Below are positions 26,325-34,979 of a DNA stretch of 64,000 nt, piece after piece (positions within the stretch are counted from its first letter, which is position 1; every line of letters begins with the position of its first letter). The position numbers and the translations under genes are program-made. The DNA lies in the NCBI GenBank assembly GCA_041484195.1, contig JBGPHC010000003.1, positions 1 through 64,000 on the forward strand, written 5' to 3'. A model generated the notes under the pieces. The model was not told the origin of the DNA and searched no databases. It saw only the letters and a list, made by a program, of their open reading frames with translations. Source of the DNA: PSRI01 sp041484195 (lineage in GTDB: Bacteria; Bacteroidota; Bacteroidia; Chitinophagales; Chitinophagaceae).

Positions 26325-26939
26325 TTAAAAAGGATTGTCCAATTCTTTAATTTTTTTAGACTCTTTCAATTGTTCAACCTCATTCCTCAAAGCAAAAGCA
26401 ATTTTCTTCACAGCGATAGCCATTTGAGCGTCAATGGTGTTCACCGAAATATTAAGTATTTCGGCTACTTCTTTGTATTTCAATCCATCTTCCCTGATCA
26501 ATTTGAAAATGATCTTGCATCGTGGAGGCAATGTGTCAACAGCTTTTTGCAATCTTGTGAACATTTCAGAAGTTATCATGATCCTTTCCGGATCCTGATT
26601 TTCCCTAAGCTCAATATCAATATGATCAAAGGGCTCAGTTATACTTTCTTTTGCCTTTTTAGAAATATGATTCAGTGCAGTGTTTTTAATAGCAGAGTAG
26701 AGGTAAACTTTAATATTCTGTACATGAACAAGGTTTCCCCTGGATTTCCACAGTTTGATGAAAACATCTTCTACTATTTCTTCACTGGATTCTTTTACTT
26801 TCACGATCGCAAAAGCAAAATGAAGTAGTCTCTCGCTGAAAAAAAGATATAATGTCTTAAATGCTTCCTGGTCGCCTCCCGCAACTTTCTGTAAGATAAT
26901 CTTTTGTTCTTCAACAGTAAAGTCAGAATGAAGATCCAT
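26325..26939 (-). CDS. ECF RNA polymerase sigma factor (Bacteroides-type, FecI-like)
   Basis: The 204-residue sigma factor shows region 2 (about residues 20-90: DQEAFKTLYLFFSERLLHFA, SSEEIVEDVFIKLWKSRGNL) and region 4 (about 130-185: VDTLPPRCKIIFKLIREDG and KYKEVAEILNISVNTIDAQM). It is of the kind that pairs with FecR and an STN-bearing SusC to switch on a single uptake locus. The order sigma, FecR, SusC, SusD, GH30 on the minus strand makes the circuit complete. About 123 bp separate it from fecR. Confidence 0.9.
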   Translation of the reverse strand: MDLHSDFTVEEQKIILQKVAGGDQEAFKTLYLFFSERLLHFAFAIVKVKESSEEIVEDVFIKLWKSRGNLVHVQNIKVYLYSAIKNTALNHISKKAKESITEPFDHIDIELRENQDPERIMITSEMFTRLQKAVDTLPPRCKIIFKLIREDGLKYKEVAEILNISVNTIDAQMAIAVKKIAFALRNEVEQLKESKKIKELDNPF

Positions 26940-27101
26940 GATAAGCTAATCGTTTAATAAATGCAATTTCACAATAAAAAATGAAGTTACTATAAATAAC
27001 CTGACAGCAAATTAAGTTGAAATGCTGCAAATATTAGAAAAATAACATATTGCGTCTTTGATAATGATTGTTACCTACTAGAAAAGATTGGTTATTTTTG
27101 A

Positions 27102-27317
27102 AACGAAAGACAGGAGTCGTGGGGATGGGTTCCGGCTGAGGATACTTTTAATACTTTGATTGGTAAATTAACGTTTGAACCGGGTGCAGGAAATAATTGG
27201 CATTCACATCCGGGAGTGCAAATCTTGATTGATACAGACGGTACAGGGAACTATCCGGAAAAAGATTAGGCCATATAACTACTTGGTAAAAGTGATGTAG
27301 TCGAAATCACACATTGA
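27102..27317 (+). pseudogene. Cupin-domain protein with two in-frame stops
   Basis: The frame starts after TGA 27099-27101 and reads QESWGWVPAEDTFNTLIGKL, TFEPGAGNNWHSHPGVQILI and DTDGTGNYPEKD. This is the metal-binding motif 1 of small cupins (FEPGA...WHSHPG.Q.L...G.GYY.EKG). A TAG at 27267-27269 and a TAA at 27276-27278 then break it, yet the same frame continues as LLGKSDVVEITH, the expected LLRKGDVVEIPPG-type motif, before TGA. The missing residues fit a Gly/Lys codon and a Gln codon mutated to stops. The rest of the family (motif 2 histidine and more) is gone. The remaining 26940-27101 and 27318-27518 hold no recognisable gene. Confidence 0.75.
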
Positions 27318-27518
27318 TCTCAAAGATGAAACTTTACTTATCAGAAATATGGTGGCAGAAACTGAAGGTACAGTGGAAATGTGTGCTCAACTTTTGAAAA
27401 ATATTCTTTTATCTCTAAATGATTGACCGGGGAGATTATACTCTTCAGGCAGGCAGGTAGTCCCTTCCGCTCTGCTAAATCTCCACAGATGTAGCTTCTT
27501 GCTTTTCTTGTTAGCCCA

Positions 27519-29114
27519 CTATTTTGAAACCCCTTCATCCATAAACAAATACCTTCCCCTGTGCGCATCTGGCTCCACTCTGGCGTTCACGTCTATATGC
27601 ATGACGGGGATATTCTTGTCGGCATTGATGGGCGGCCAGGCTGGTAGTCCCGCCCCATAGGGATTGGCTTTCTTGATGAAATTCGCGAAATATTCCTGCA
27701 TGGTTCTGGACACTTTATAGTCATCCTCAGTCCATGCATAGACCTTATTACTGACCAGATTTCCCATGGCATACTCGATCTCCGCGGAATGTACGGCTCC
27801 TTTGGCGAACGGCATATTACTGGAGGCAGTTGTGGCAGGCCTGGGCTTCGAAAAGTAGTAGCGATATACCGGCTTTCCGCCGGTCCTGCCTTGCAGCTCG
27901 GCCCATTTCCAGGTGCTGAAGGCAATAAAACGGTCGCTGGCCAGGTCAGTCGCCACCTGCTCTACCTCTTCATCCGTTTCAGCATGATAATTTTTCAGGG
28001 CTTGCTCCGAGCGATCTCCATATAATTTCTGCACGGCTTTCGTGAAGCCCTCCCTGGTTGGCTTCTCATTTCCCAGCACTGCGCGATAATTCATTTCCTC
28101 CGAATTCCAACCTACCAGCAGGGGCACCTGCGCCTGCTCCCCTGCCTCATAAATGGCATAGGGGCTTTTCGGGAAAAAATACCCGTCAATGGTCATGGAA
28201 AAACGAAATGGATTGAATTTCCTCGAGGCTTCCAGGATCTTGTCGGCCCGAATGGCCCTGAGCCCCGCCAGGGAGTTTGCCTCCAGGCTCATTGCAAATT
28301 CCTGCCCGGTCTGTTCACCGGCACTCAGCGGAACCGCCGACAGCGCACCCAGCAATGAGCCGCTTTCGCCAATGGCTCCGGCAATCAAATTCTTCGAGAG
28401 TGGTGATGCCATCAGCCCACTAACGGCAATGGACCCTGCCGATTCCCCGGCAATGGTAACTTTCTTTGGGTCACCTCCAAAAGCCGCGATATTTTGCTGA
28501 ACCCATCTTAATGCCGCAGCCTGGTCCAACAGAGCGTAGTTTCCCGAAGCATGATGCGGCGATTCCTTCGTGAGTTCGGGATGGGCTAAGAATCCAAATA
28601 CACCTAAACGGTAATTTACTGTTAGAGCTACAATCCCTTTTCGGGCCATACTCTCACCATCATATCTTGCCTCCGATCCGTCCCCGGCCACGAACCCGCC
28701 ACCATAAAAATATACCAGGACAGGGAGCAGTTTTTTATCCTTCCTAACGGGAGACCATACATTAAGATAAAGACAGTCTTCACTCATGCCATCTGACCTG
28801 AAATTCATGTCGCCATATACTGCATATTGCATGGGATTGGGTCCGAATTTTTTGGTCTGACGCACACCCGTCCAATTCTTCACCGCCTGCGGCTCCTTCC
28901 AGCGCAGATCTCCCACGGGCGGAGCGGCAAAAGGAATTCCCTTGAAGGAGAGAATCCCAGCCTTTTCCGAATTGCCTTCCACAATACCATTGGCTGTCTT
29001 AACCTGGTTGACTGCGATAACGGAGACAGCAGCACTGCTATTTCCATTTGATTGTGCGAAAACCGGCATCGCGAGAATCAATGCCGGCAACTGAATTAAG
29101 AAGAATTTCCTCAT
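27519..29114 (-). CDS. Secreted carboxylesterase, type B
   Basis: The 531-residue enzyme has a signal peptide (IQLPALILAMPVFAQS) and the type-B carboxylesterase/cholinesterase fold. The nucleophile Ser225 lies in VTIAGESAGSIAVS; the oxyanion hole is VLVYFYGGGFVAGDG; the acid is the Glu in WNSEEMNYR and the His is in KGAVHSAEIEYA. Related signatures are SEDCLYLNVWSP and GVRQTKKFGP. It would hydrolyse carboxylic esters outside the cytoplasm; a link to acetylated or methyl-esterified pectin from the nearby locus is possible but unproven. It is not in an evident operon with the SPFH gene, which ends 67 bp upstream on the same strand. Confidence 0.87.
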   Translation of the reverse strand: MRKFFLIQLPALILAMPVFAQSNGNSSAAVSVIAVNQVKTANGIVEGNSEKAGILSFKGIPFAAPPVGDLRWKEPQAVKNWTGVRQTKKFGPNPMQYAVYGDMNFRSDGMSEDCLYLNVWSPVRKDKKLLPVLVYFYGGGFVAGDGSEARYDGESMARKGIVALTVNYRLGVFGFLAHPELTKESPHHASGNYALLDQAAALRWVQQNIAAFGGDPKKVTIAGESAGSIAVSGLMASPLSKNLIAGAIGESGSLLGALSAVPLSAGEQTGQEFAMSLEANSLAGLRAIRADKILEASRKFNPFRFSMTIDGYFFPKSPYAIYEAGEQAQVPLLVGWNSEEMNYRAVLGNEKPTREGFTKAVQKLYGDRSEQALKNYHAETDEEVEQVATDLASDRFIAFSTWKWAELQGRTGGKPVYRYYFSKPRPATTASSNMPFAKGAVHSAEIEYAMGNLVSNKVYAWTEDDYKVSRTMQEYFANFIKKANPYGAGLPAWPPINADKNIPVMHIDVNARVEPDAHRGRYLFMDEGVSK

Positions 29115-29180
29115 ATTAATTTCTTTTCAGACTAAAGTTAGCCGAAAAAAAAATAATTGACTCCATTCACTATTATTGGA

Positions 29181-30056
29181 TCAGGGATTTTCTCCTTTCC
29201 TGGTATGAAGGGGCAAAACCCCTGCCATTTCGCCGATAATATTTACCAGCTCCGATCCTGTTGGCACCACAATTTTGGCATTCGACTTCAGTGAATTCTC
29301 AACCGCTTCCAGTTTTCTCAGTAATTGTGCATTGCCAGTAAAATATTGATCGGCCGCCTCATTCACCAATTTAATGGCTTCTGCCTCTCCCTCGGCACTC
29401 AAAATTTTCGCGCGTTTGTATCCTTCCGCTTCCTTGATCTTTGCCCGCTTCACGCCATCGGCCACCGTCTCAGCCGCCGTGGCATAGTCGATCGCGGCAA
29501 TTTTCTCATTTTCCGCTTTCACCACTTTATTCATCGTCTCCTGCACGTCATGTGGCGGATCGATTTCCTTCAATTCTGTCCTGACAATTACAATGCCCCA
29601 GCTTTCCGTTTCGCTTCGAAGCGTACCATGTAACTCAGCGTTGATTTTCCCCCTCTCACTATTGGCCGATCTAAGGGTAAGGGTGCCAATGATATTCCTG
29701 AGCGTCGTGCGCGCCAGGTTTACAATCTGCGACTTGTAATTATTGACATTGTAAAGAGAGCTCTTCACACTATCTTCCGATTCCAATACCCTGAAATAGA
29801 CCTGGGCATCCACACTGGCATTCAGGTTATCATTCGTGATGATTTCCTGGGGCTGCGCGTCCACCATCTGCTCCGTAACATTCACTTCATACATCTTGTC
29901 GATAAAGGGTATGATCCAATGAAAACCGGGTTTGGCAAATTTGTGATACTTGCCCAGCCTTTCGATCAGCCCCCGGTGTGTGGGCCTCACTATCTTCACA
30001 CCCATGAAGAAAAAAACTACTACCGCGCCGATAACAATTAAGATTGACGTGTCCAT
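29181..30056 (-). CDS. SPFH/Band 7 membrane protein (stomatin/QmcA type)
   Basis: A 291-residue protein with one N-terminal membrane helix (SILIVIGAVVVFFFMGVKIV, residues 3-22) and a Band 7 domain: VRPTHRGLIERLGKYHKF, PGFHWIIPFIDKMYEVNV, then QPQEIITNDNLNASVDAQVY and ARTTLRNIIGTLTL. A long charged coiled coil (KVVKAENEKIAAIDYATAAE and on) precedes the C-terminal end. QmcA-type proteins form membrane microdomain rings and guard FtsH-like proteases. Often they are paired with an NfeD gene, but no such gene is near here. Start at ATG 30056 is natural. Confidence 0.88.
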   Translation of the reverse strand: MDTSILIVIGAVVVFFFMGVKIVRPTHRGLIERLGKYHKFAKPGFHWIIPFIDKMYEVNVTEQMVDAQPQEIITNDNLNASVDAQVYFRVLESEDSVKSSLYNVNNYKSQIVNLARTTLRNIIGTLTLRSANSERGKINAELHGTLRSETESWGIVIVRTELKEIDPPHDVQETMNKVVKAENEKIAAIDYATAAETVADGVKRAKIKEAEGYKRAKILSAEGEAEAIKLVNEAADQYFTGNAQLLRKLEAVENSLKSNAKIVVPTGSELVNIIGEMAGVLPLHTRKGENP

Positions 30057-30090
30057 TTAAACTCCTTTTTTTGCGTAAATAATATGTATT

Positions 30091-30223
30091 AACACGGAAG
30101 GACACGGATAAATATTACACGGAGGAACACGGAGAAAAACCCTGTATATCTCTGCGTGTCTCTGCGTTATCTTTGCGTACCTCCGCGTATCTCTGTGCTA
30201 TCTCTGTGTTACCTCTGCGTTTC
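30091..30223. repeat. 10-11 bp degenerate repeats, partly inverted
   Basis: Seven copies of TCTGCGTnnC, spaced 10 or 11 bp, run from 30151 to 30223. Just before them, four copies of the complementary form ACACGGAnnA lie at about 30092-30135. The two halves could fold on each other. Such 'ACACGGAG/CTCTGTGT' repeats are widely scattered in environmental genomes and often give spurious open frames. They sit between exuT (ending 30401) and the SPFH gene start. Confidence 0.6.
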
Positions 30224-30400
30224 TTTCTTCCTAAAGATACGGGAATAAAAATAAAAGACTTTTCCATCCTTTTTATTGAAAAGGCGGATTCCTTGTCTAG
30301 TCATTCACAGAAAACCTGGAGTACTTGATTTTTTTGAAGCCGGTCTGCTTCTCGTGCAATACTTAATAATTGAGCAACAGCCAGCCGGGAGATAGAATCC

Positions 30401-31705
30401 CTAATTTGATTTATACTTCTCTTCGACCCCGGTCACCTGTTTCATTCCGGGCGCCAGCCAATTCATGAGCGCCCAGGCCAACAAATAGGCACAACTGCAG
30501 ACAATAAAAATAATATTATAACCAACGTGCAGACTACCGCTTTGCTTGAAATGGTCCAGCACCTGTCCAACAAAGAGTGGGAACAAAATCCCTCCAATCG
30601 ATCCGGCCATTCCTCCGATTCCTATCACAGAACTGACGGCATTCTTAGGGAAGACATCCGATGCCACCGTAAAAATATTAGCACTCCATGCCTGATGCGC
30701 CGCCGCCGCAAGACTGATCAATGCAACTGCATACCATGCCTGATGCACAAACTGAACCAATACAATGGGCACCACTGAAAATGCAAAGATCAACATCGCG
30801 GTCTTGCGTGCACGATGCACTGTATATCCCCTTCTTATGAACCAGCCTGATAAATAACCTCCAAAAATGCTCCCAAAGCCGGCCAATATATATATGGCGG
30901 AAACATATTTCGCCGATTTATTCAGGTCGAGTGAAAACGTACTATTGAAATAGGCAGGCACCCAAAAAAGATAAAACCACCATACAGGGTCGGTCAGGAA
31001 TTTACCGGCAATAAATGCCCAGGTTTGCCTTATTCGTAGAATGCGCCACCAATTCATTCTGGGTGAAATGAGCTCTTCTGCAGTTTTACTATCACTGTGA
31101 ACATATTCGTATTCCCAATTCGTGATCTTTTTATGCTTTGCTGGCACTTGAAAGAATAGCATCCAAAGGATTAACCACAGGAATCCGATAGCACCTGTCG
31201 CTATGAATGCGTATTGCCACCCAAATGAAAAGCTGATCCAGGCCACTAAAGGTGGACCAATAATCGCCGCCATATTGGAACCACTGTTGAAAATACCGGT
31301 GGCCAATGCACGGTCTTTTTGGGGAAACCATTCCGCCACCGCTTTGATAGCCGCCGGGAAATTGCCGGCTTCTCCCAGACCCAAGGCAGTTCTTGACATG
31401 GCAAAACCCCAGGTTCCCGTGGCCAGCGCATGAAACATGGCCGCCGCGCTCCAGATGATGACGCAAATAGCATATCCGATCTTTGTTCCAACCCTGTCAA
31501 TCATCCTGCCAAAAAGCAATAGGCCAATCGCGTAAGCCGCGGAAAAAGCCATTACTATATAACTATAATCGGTCTCCGTCCACTTGAATGTTTCAGAGAG
31601 TTCATCCTTCAGCAACCCTATCACCTGCCGGTCAAGATAGTTGATCATGGTTGCAAAAAACAAAAGGGCGACTACCAGCCATCTGTAATTCCTACTCAAA
31701 AGCAT
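30401..31705 (-). CDS. exuT: Hexuronate transporter, MFS (ExuT-like)
   Basis: A 434-residue major facilitator protein with twelve hydrophobic segments. Family signatures are YLDRQVIGLLKDELSETF (residues about 24-41), FGRMIDRVGTKIGYA in the loop between helices 2 and 3, and ALGLGEAGNFPAAIKAVAEW, the anion:cation symporter (ACS) pattern shared with GudP/ExuT. It probably brings galacturonate across the inner membrane by proton symport. The gene follows uxaC by 152 bp on the same strand at the end of the pectin locus, where its expected substrate is produced. Confidence 0.8.
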   Translation of the reverse strand: MLLSRNYRWLVVALLFFATMINYLDRQVIGLLKDELSETFKWTETDYSYIVMAFSAAYAIGLLLFGRMIDRVGTKIGYAICVIIWSAAAMFHALATGTWGFAMSRTALGLGEAGNFPAAIKAVAEWFPQKDRALATGIFNSGSNMAAIIGPPLVAWISFSFGWQYAFIATGAIGFLWLILWMLFFQVPAKHKKITNWEYEYVHSDSKTAEELISPRMNWWRILRIRQTWAFIAGKFLTDPVWWFYLFWVPAYFNSTFSLDLNKSAKYVSAIYILAGFGSIFGGYLSGWFIRRGYTVHRARKTAMLIFAFSVVPIVLVQFVHQAWYAVALISLAAAAHQAWSANIFTVASDVFPKNAVSSVIGIGGMAGSIGGILFPLFVGQVLDHFKQSGSLHVGYNIIFIVCSCAYLLAWALMNWLAPGMKQVTGVEEKYKSN

Positions 31706-31748
31706 TTCGCAAATAATTTATAATTTTCCAATATCACGCTGCAATTGT

Positions 31749-31764
31749 GCATTTGCGCAAATGC
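31749..31764. promoter_or_regulatory. Perfect 16-bp palindrome before exuT
   Basis: GCATTTGCGCAAATGC is its own reverse complement. It lies in the 152-bp gap between uxaC and exuT and has a central CG, as LacI-type operators do. Its inner ATTTGCGCAA also occurs at 52360-52369 between the susC and lacI genes of the same locus, so both may bind the local LacI regulator. Confidence 0.5.
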
Positions 31765-31857
31765 CGGGATGGTGCGGGTAAAATTTTCCGGTAAAGTCAA
31801 TATTTACTTGAAAGGCCGAGGCAAGGATACAATAGGCTCTATTGTTCCAAATAGTCT

Positions 31858-33321
31858 TCAAGAAACCCGGTTCAGCCTGGAGTCCCCGGTGATTTTCGAT
31901 TGAATAAAAACTTGCGGCCAATTGAAATAGTTCCGGGCATTGTAATAACAGATATCCTGCAGGATCTTTCCCACCCAGGGAATATCCGAAGGCAGTTCAC
32001 CTTTTTCTATTTCTTCTCCGAAGAGTTGGCAAAGGATGCGATGAAAATATTCATGCCGCGGAAATGACAGAAAACTTCTGGAATCAGTCAGCATGCCCAC
32101 AAATTTGCTTAGCAGGCCCATATTCGACATGGCATTCAATTGTTTTACCATGCCATCCTTCTGATCCAGGAACCACCAGGCAGAACCAAACTGAATTTTC
32201 CCCGCGACCGATCCATCATTGAAGTTCCCGGTCATAGTCGCTATGACTTCGTTGTCTGCCGGATTTAGATTGTAAATAATGGTCTTCGCCAGCTTATTTT
32301 CCGAATCCAGTTTATTCAGGAATCTGGCAAGTGCTGAAGCCTGTGCAAAATCGCCAATGGAATCCCAACCCGTGTCGGGTCCCATCTGTTTCATCATTCT
32401 GCTGTTAATATTCCGCATCGCGCCTAAATGGAACTGTTGTACCCAACCCTTGTCATGGTCCCATTCCGCAAGCCAATGCAACAGCGCGGATTTGAATTTC
32501 CTCTTCTCGGAAGTCCCCTGCTTTTTTCCCATCCTCAGATTCTCAAAAATCAATTTTATTTCCGATTCGGTGAAAGGATCTGATACCATTTGCTCCAGGC
32601 CATGATCGGAAATGCAACACCCGTTGGCTTCAAAATAATCATGTCGGCTATTCAATGCCGAAAGAAAATCTTCAAGTGAGGATATATCTGTTGCACTGAC
32701 CTCCTCAAGACGTTTAACATAAGCATTGAATAAAACCGGATCATCAATATCCATGGCCTTGTCGGGACGAAAAGCCGGAAGCACCGCAACTGCAAACTCT
32801 TCCTGCCTCAATTGTTGATGGAATTCGAGCGAATCAACCGGATCGTCGGTAGTACAAATTAATTCCACATTCGTTTTATGCAAGAGGCCCCTTACCGAAA
32901 AACCGTCTGTCTGCAGGAGGGCAGAACAGTGCTCATAAATTTCTTTGGAATTTAGGGGATTGAGCAGATCATTCACATTGAAATAGCGCTGTAGTTCCAA
33001 ATGTGTCCAGTGATACAGGGGATTCCTCAATGTATATGGAACCGTTTCGGCCCATTTGTGAAATTTATCCCAGTCCGATTTATTCCCGGTAATATAAGAT
33101 TCATCAACTCCATTAGCGCGCATGGCACGCCATTTATAATGATCCCCATTCAGCCATACCCGGGTCAGGTTCTCGAAACGGGTATCGTTTGCAATTTGGT
33201 CCACCGGCAAATGACAGTGATAGTCAATAATAGGTAAATTCTCTACATACTCGTGGAAGAGCCTCTTTGAAGTTTCGCTGCTCAATAGAAAGTCATTATC
33301 CAAAAATGGTTTCATATTCAA
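31858..33321 (-). CDS. uxaC: Glucuronate/galacturonate isomerase
   Basis: The 487-residue enzyme isomerises D-galacturonate to D-tagaturonate (and glucuronate to fructuronate). Signature stretches are VENLPIIDYHCHLPVDQIAN near residues 26-45 with the His-x-His metal ligands, the ANGVDESYITGN block, NVELICTTDDPVDSLEFHQQ, LPAFRPDKAMDIDD and near the end GMLTDSRSFLSFPRHEYFHR. It is the first catabolic step of the pathway. The gene begins 15 bp after the uxaA stop, so uxaB-uxaA-uxaC are one transcription unit. Confidence 0.93.
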   Translation of the reverse strand: MNMKPFLDNDFLLSSETSKRLFHEYVENLPIIDYHCHLPVDQIANDTRFENLTRVWLNGDHYKWRAMRANGVDESYITGNKSDWDKFHKWAETVPYTLRNPLYHWTHLELQRYFNVNDLLNPLNSKEIYEHCSALLQTDGFSVRGLLHKTNVELICTTDDPVDSLEFHQQLRQEEFAVAVLPAFRPDKAMDIDDPVLFNAYVKRLEEVSATDISSLEDFLSALNSRHDYFEANGCCISDHGLEQMVSDPFTESEIKLIFENLRMGKKQGTSEKRKFKSALLHWLAEWDHDKGWVQQFHLGAMRNINSRMMKQMGPDTGWDSIGDFAQASALARFLNKLDSENKLAKTIIYNLNPADNEVIATMTGNFNDGSVAGKIQFGSAWWFLDQKDGMVKQLNAMSNMGLLSKFVGMLTDSRSFLSFPRHEYFHRILCQLFGEEIEKGELPSDIPWVGKILQDICYYNARNYFNWPQVFIQSKITGDSRLNRVS

Positions 33322-33336
33322 TATAATTCGATTGTT

Positions 33337-34977
33337 CTAAAGTGAAATCCCTTTTTTCCAGGGAATAAAATCGTCCTGATTCAGGCTGACTGCTTTTGGA
33401 GTGATTTCACCACTCGCAACGGAAATACAGTATTCCAGAATTTTCTCCCCCATCTCTGCAATGCTGCATTTGCCCTGTAAAATTTCTCCGGCGTCGATGT
33501 CAATAATATCGCTCATGTTTGAAGCCAGCGCCGAATTGCTTGCAATCTTGATCGTAGGGCAAATGGGGTTACCCGTTGGAGTTCCCAGACCCGTGGTAAA
33601 TAAAATAATAGTAGAGCCTGCCGCCGTGAGTCCTGTTGTGGATTCCACATCATTCCCAGGCGTACAGGCAAGTTGAAGGCCTGCTTTTGTGCCGGGTTCC
33701 GCATAATCCAGTGTGGCCATCACGGGAGAACTGCCTCCTTTACGCGCCGCTCCTGCAGATTTCATGGCGTCGGTCACCAACCCATCCCTAATATTGCCTG
33801 GTGATGGATTCATGTCAAATCCTGATCCTGCCTCGATCGCCAACTTTTCGTAACCCTTCATCAATTCGATAAAACGCTCAGCAGTTGGCTTATCAACCGA
33901 TCTGTCAATCAGGTCTTGCTCCACTCCGCCTAATTCAGGAAATTCAGCAAGGAAAACGCTGCCTCCAAGTGCAACGAGTAAGTCGGCGCAATACCCAACC
34001 GCGGGATTGGCAGAAATGCCACTGAACCCGTCGCTGCCTCCGCATTTGACTCCGATCCTTAACTTTTCGAGACCCGCGGGCTTTCTCATCAACTTGTTGA
34101 TCTCGGCCATCCCGTAAAATGATTTTCGGATCGCTTCCGAAATCAACGCGTCCACACTCTTAGATTGCTGCTGCTCAAAAACATAGAGTGGCTTATCAAA
34201 ACGCGGATTTATTTTTTTCAGTTGTTCCAGGAAATCCTGTACCTGCAGGTTTTGGCAACCCAGACTCAGCACGGTGACCCCGCCGACATTGGGATGATCG
34301 GCATAGGTTGCCAATAGTTTGCCGAGGAGTGCGGCATCCTGCCTGATGCCACCACAGCCTCCTTCATGTCGCAGGAATTTTACCCCATTTACATTCCTGA
34401 ACAAGCGGTCCTCGGTTTTCGAATCTGAAGCCGGGGAGAATTCGATGCTATCAAGATCTTCATGGCGTTGATATGCATCCACAAGTTGACGGGTAAACCT
34501 ATTGTATTTCGAAGTATCAGCATAACCCAGTTCCTGCTGCATCACTTCGGCAATAATATCAAGATTTTTGTTTTCGCAAAATACCATCGGAATAAAAATC
34601 CAATAGTTGGCCACACCTACTCTTCCGTCACTACGGTGATAGCCGGCAAAAGTTTTATTCCTGAATTGAGAAATATCCGGTCCTGCCCAGTTAAATGAAG
34701 TCTTCCTGTAACCATAGGATGAAGTGGCGTGTTTGACATTCGTCGTCGTAACCAGGCTCCCACCCTTCACATCAGATTCTGTTTTACCTACCAGTAAGCC
34801 ATACATGATTACTTCATCCCCCGCGTCTAGATCACGGATAAAGACTTTATGTTTGGCGGGTATTCTCTCCAGGATCGTCACCATTTTTCCCTCATCGCCA
34901 ATGATTTCCTTTTCACCGATATCTCTCAAAGCGACCAGAACATTATCCTTGGGATGAATCTTTAATATATGTTGCAT
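33337..34977 (-). CDS. uxaA: Altronate dehydratase
   Basis: The 547-residue enzyme dehydrates altronate to 2-keto-3-deoxygluconate. It has the N-terminal SAF domain (about residues 10-90, LKIHPKDNVLVALRDI) and the large UxaA/galactarate dehydratase domain: RSDGRVGVANYWIFIPMVFC, RHEGGCGGIRQDAAL, GVKCGGSDGFSGISANPAVG and STTGLTAAGSTIILFTTGLG. ATG 34977 (MQHILKIHP) matches the family start; upstream in-frame codons, back to 35106, overlap uxaB and are unlikely. It starts just 2 bp after the uxaB stop. Confidence 0.93.
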   Translation of the reverse strand: MQHILKIHPKDNVLVALRDIGEKEIIGDEGKMVTILERIPAKHKVFIRDLDAGDEVIMYGLLVGKTESDVKGGSLVTTTNVKHATSSYGYRKTSFNWAGPDISQFRNKTFAGYHRSDGRVGVANYWIFIPMVFCENKNLDIIAEVMQQELGYADTSKYNRFTRQLVDAYQRHEDLDSIEFSPASDSKTEDRLFRNVNGVKFLRHEGGCGGIRQDAALLGKLLATYADHPNVGGVTVLSLGCQNLQVQDFLEQLKKINPRFDKPLYVFEQQQSKSVDALISEAIRKSFYGMAEINKLMRKPAGLEKLRIGVKCGGSDGFSGISANPAVGYCADLLVALGGSVFLAEFPELGGVEQDLIDRSVDKPTAERFIELMKGYEKLAIEAGSGFDMNPSPGNIRDGLVTDAMKSAGAARKGGSSPVMATLDYAEPGTKAGLQLACTPGNDVESTTGLTAAGSTIILFTTGLGTPTGNPICPTIKIASNSALASNMSDIIDIDAGEILQGKCSIAEMGEKILEYCISVASGEITPKAVSLNQDDFIPWKKGISL

Positions 34978-34979
34978 CG

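Noticed and set aside
30091..30223. Possible CRISPR array
   Set aside because: The units are only 10-11 bp, degenerate and without spacers; no cas gene is nearby.
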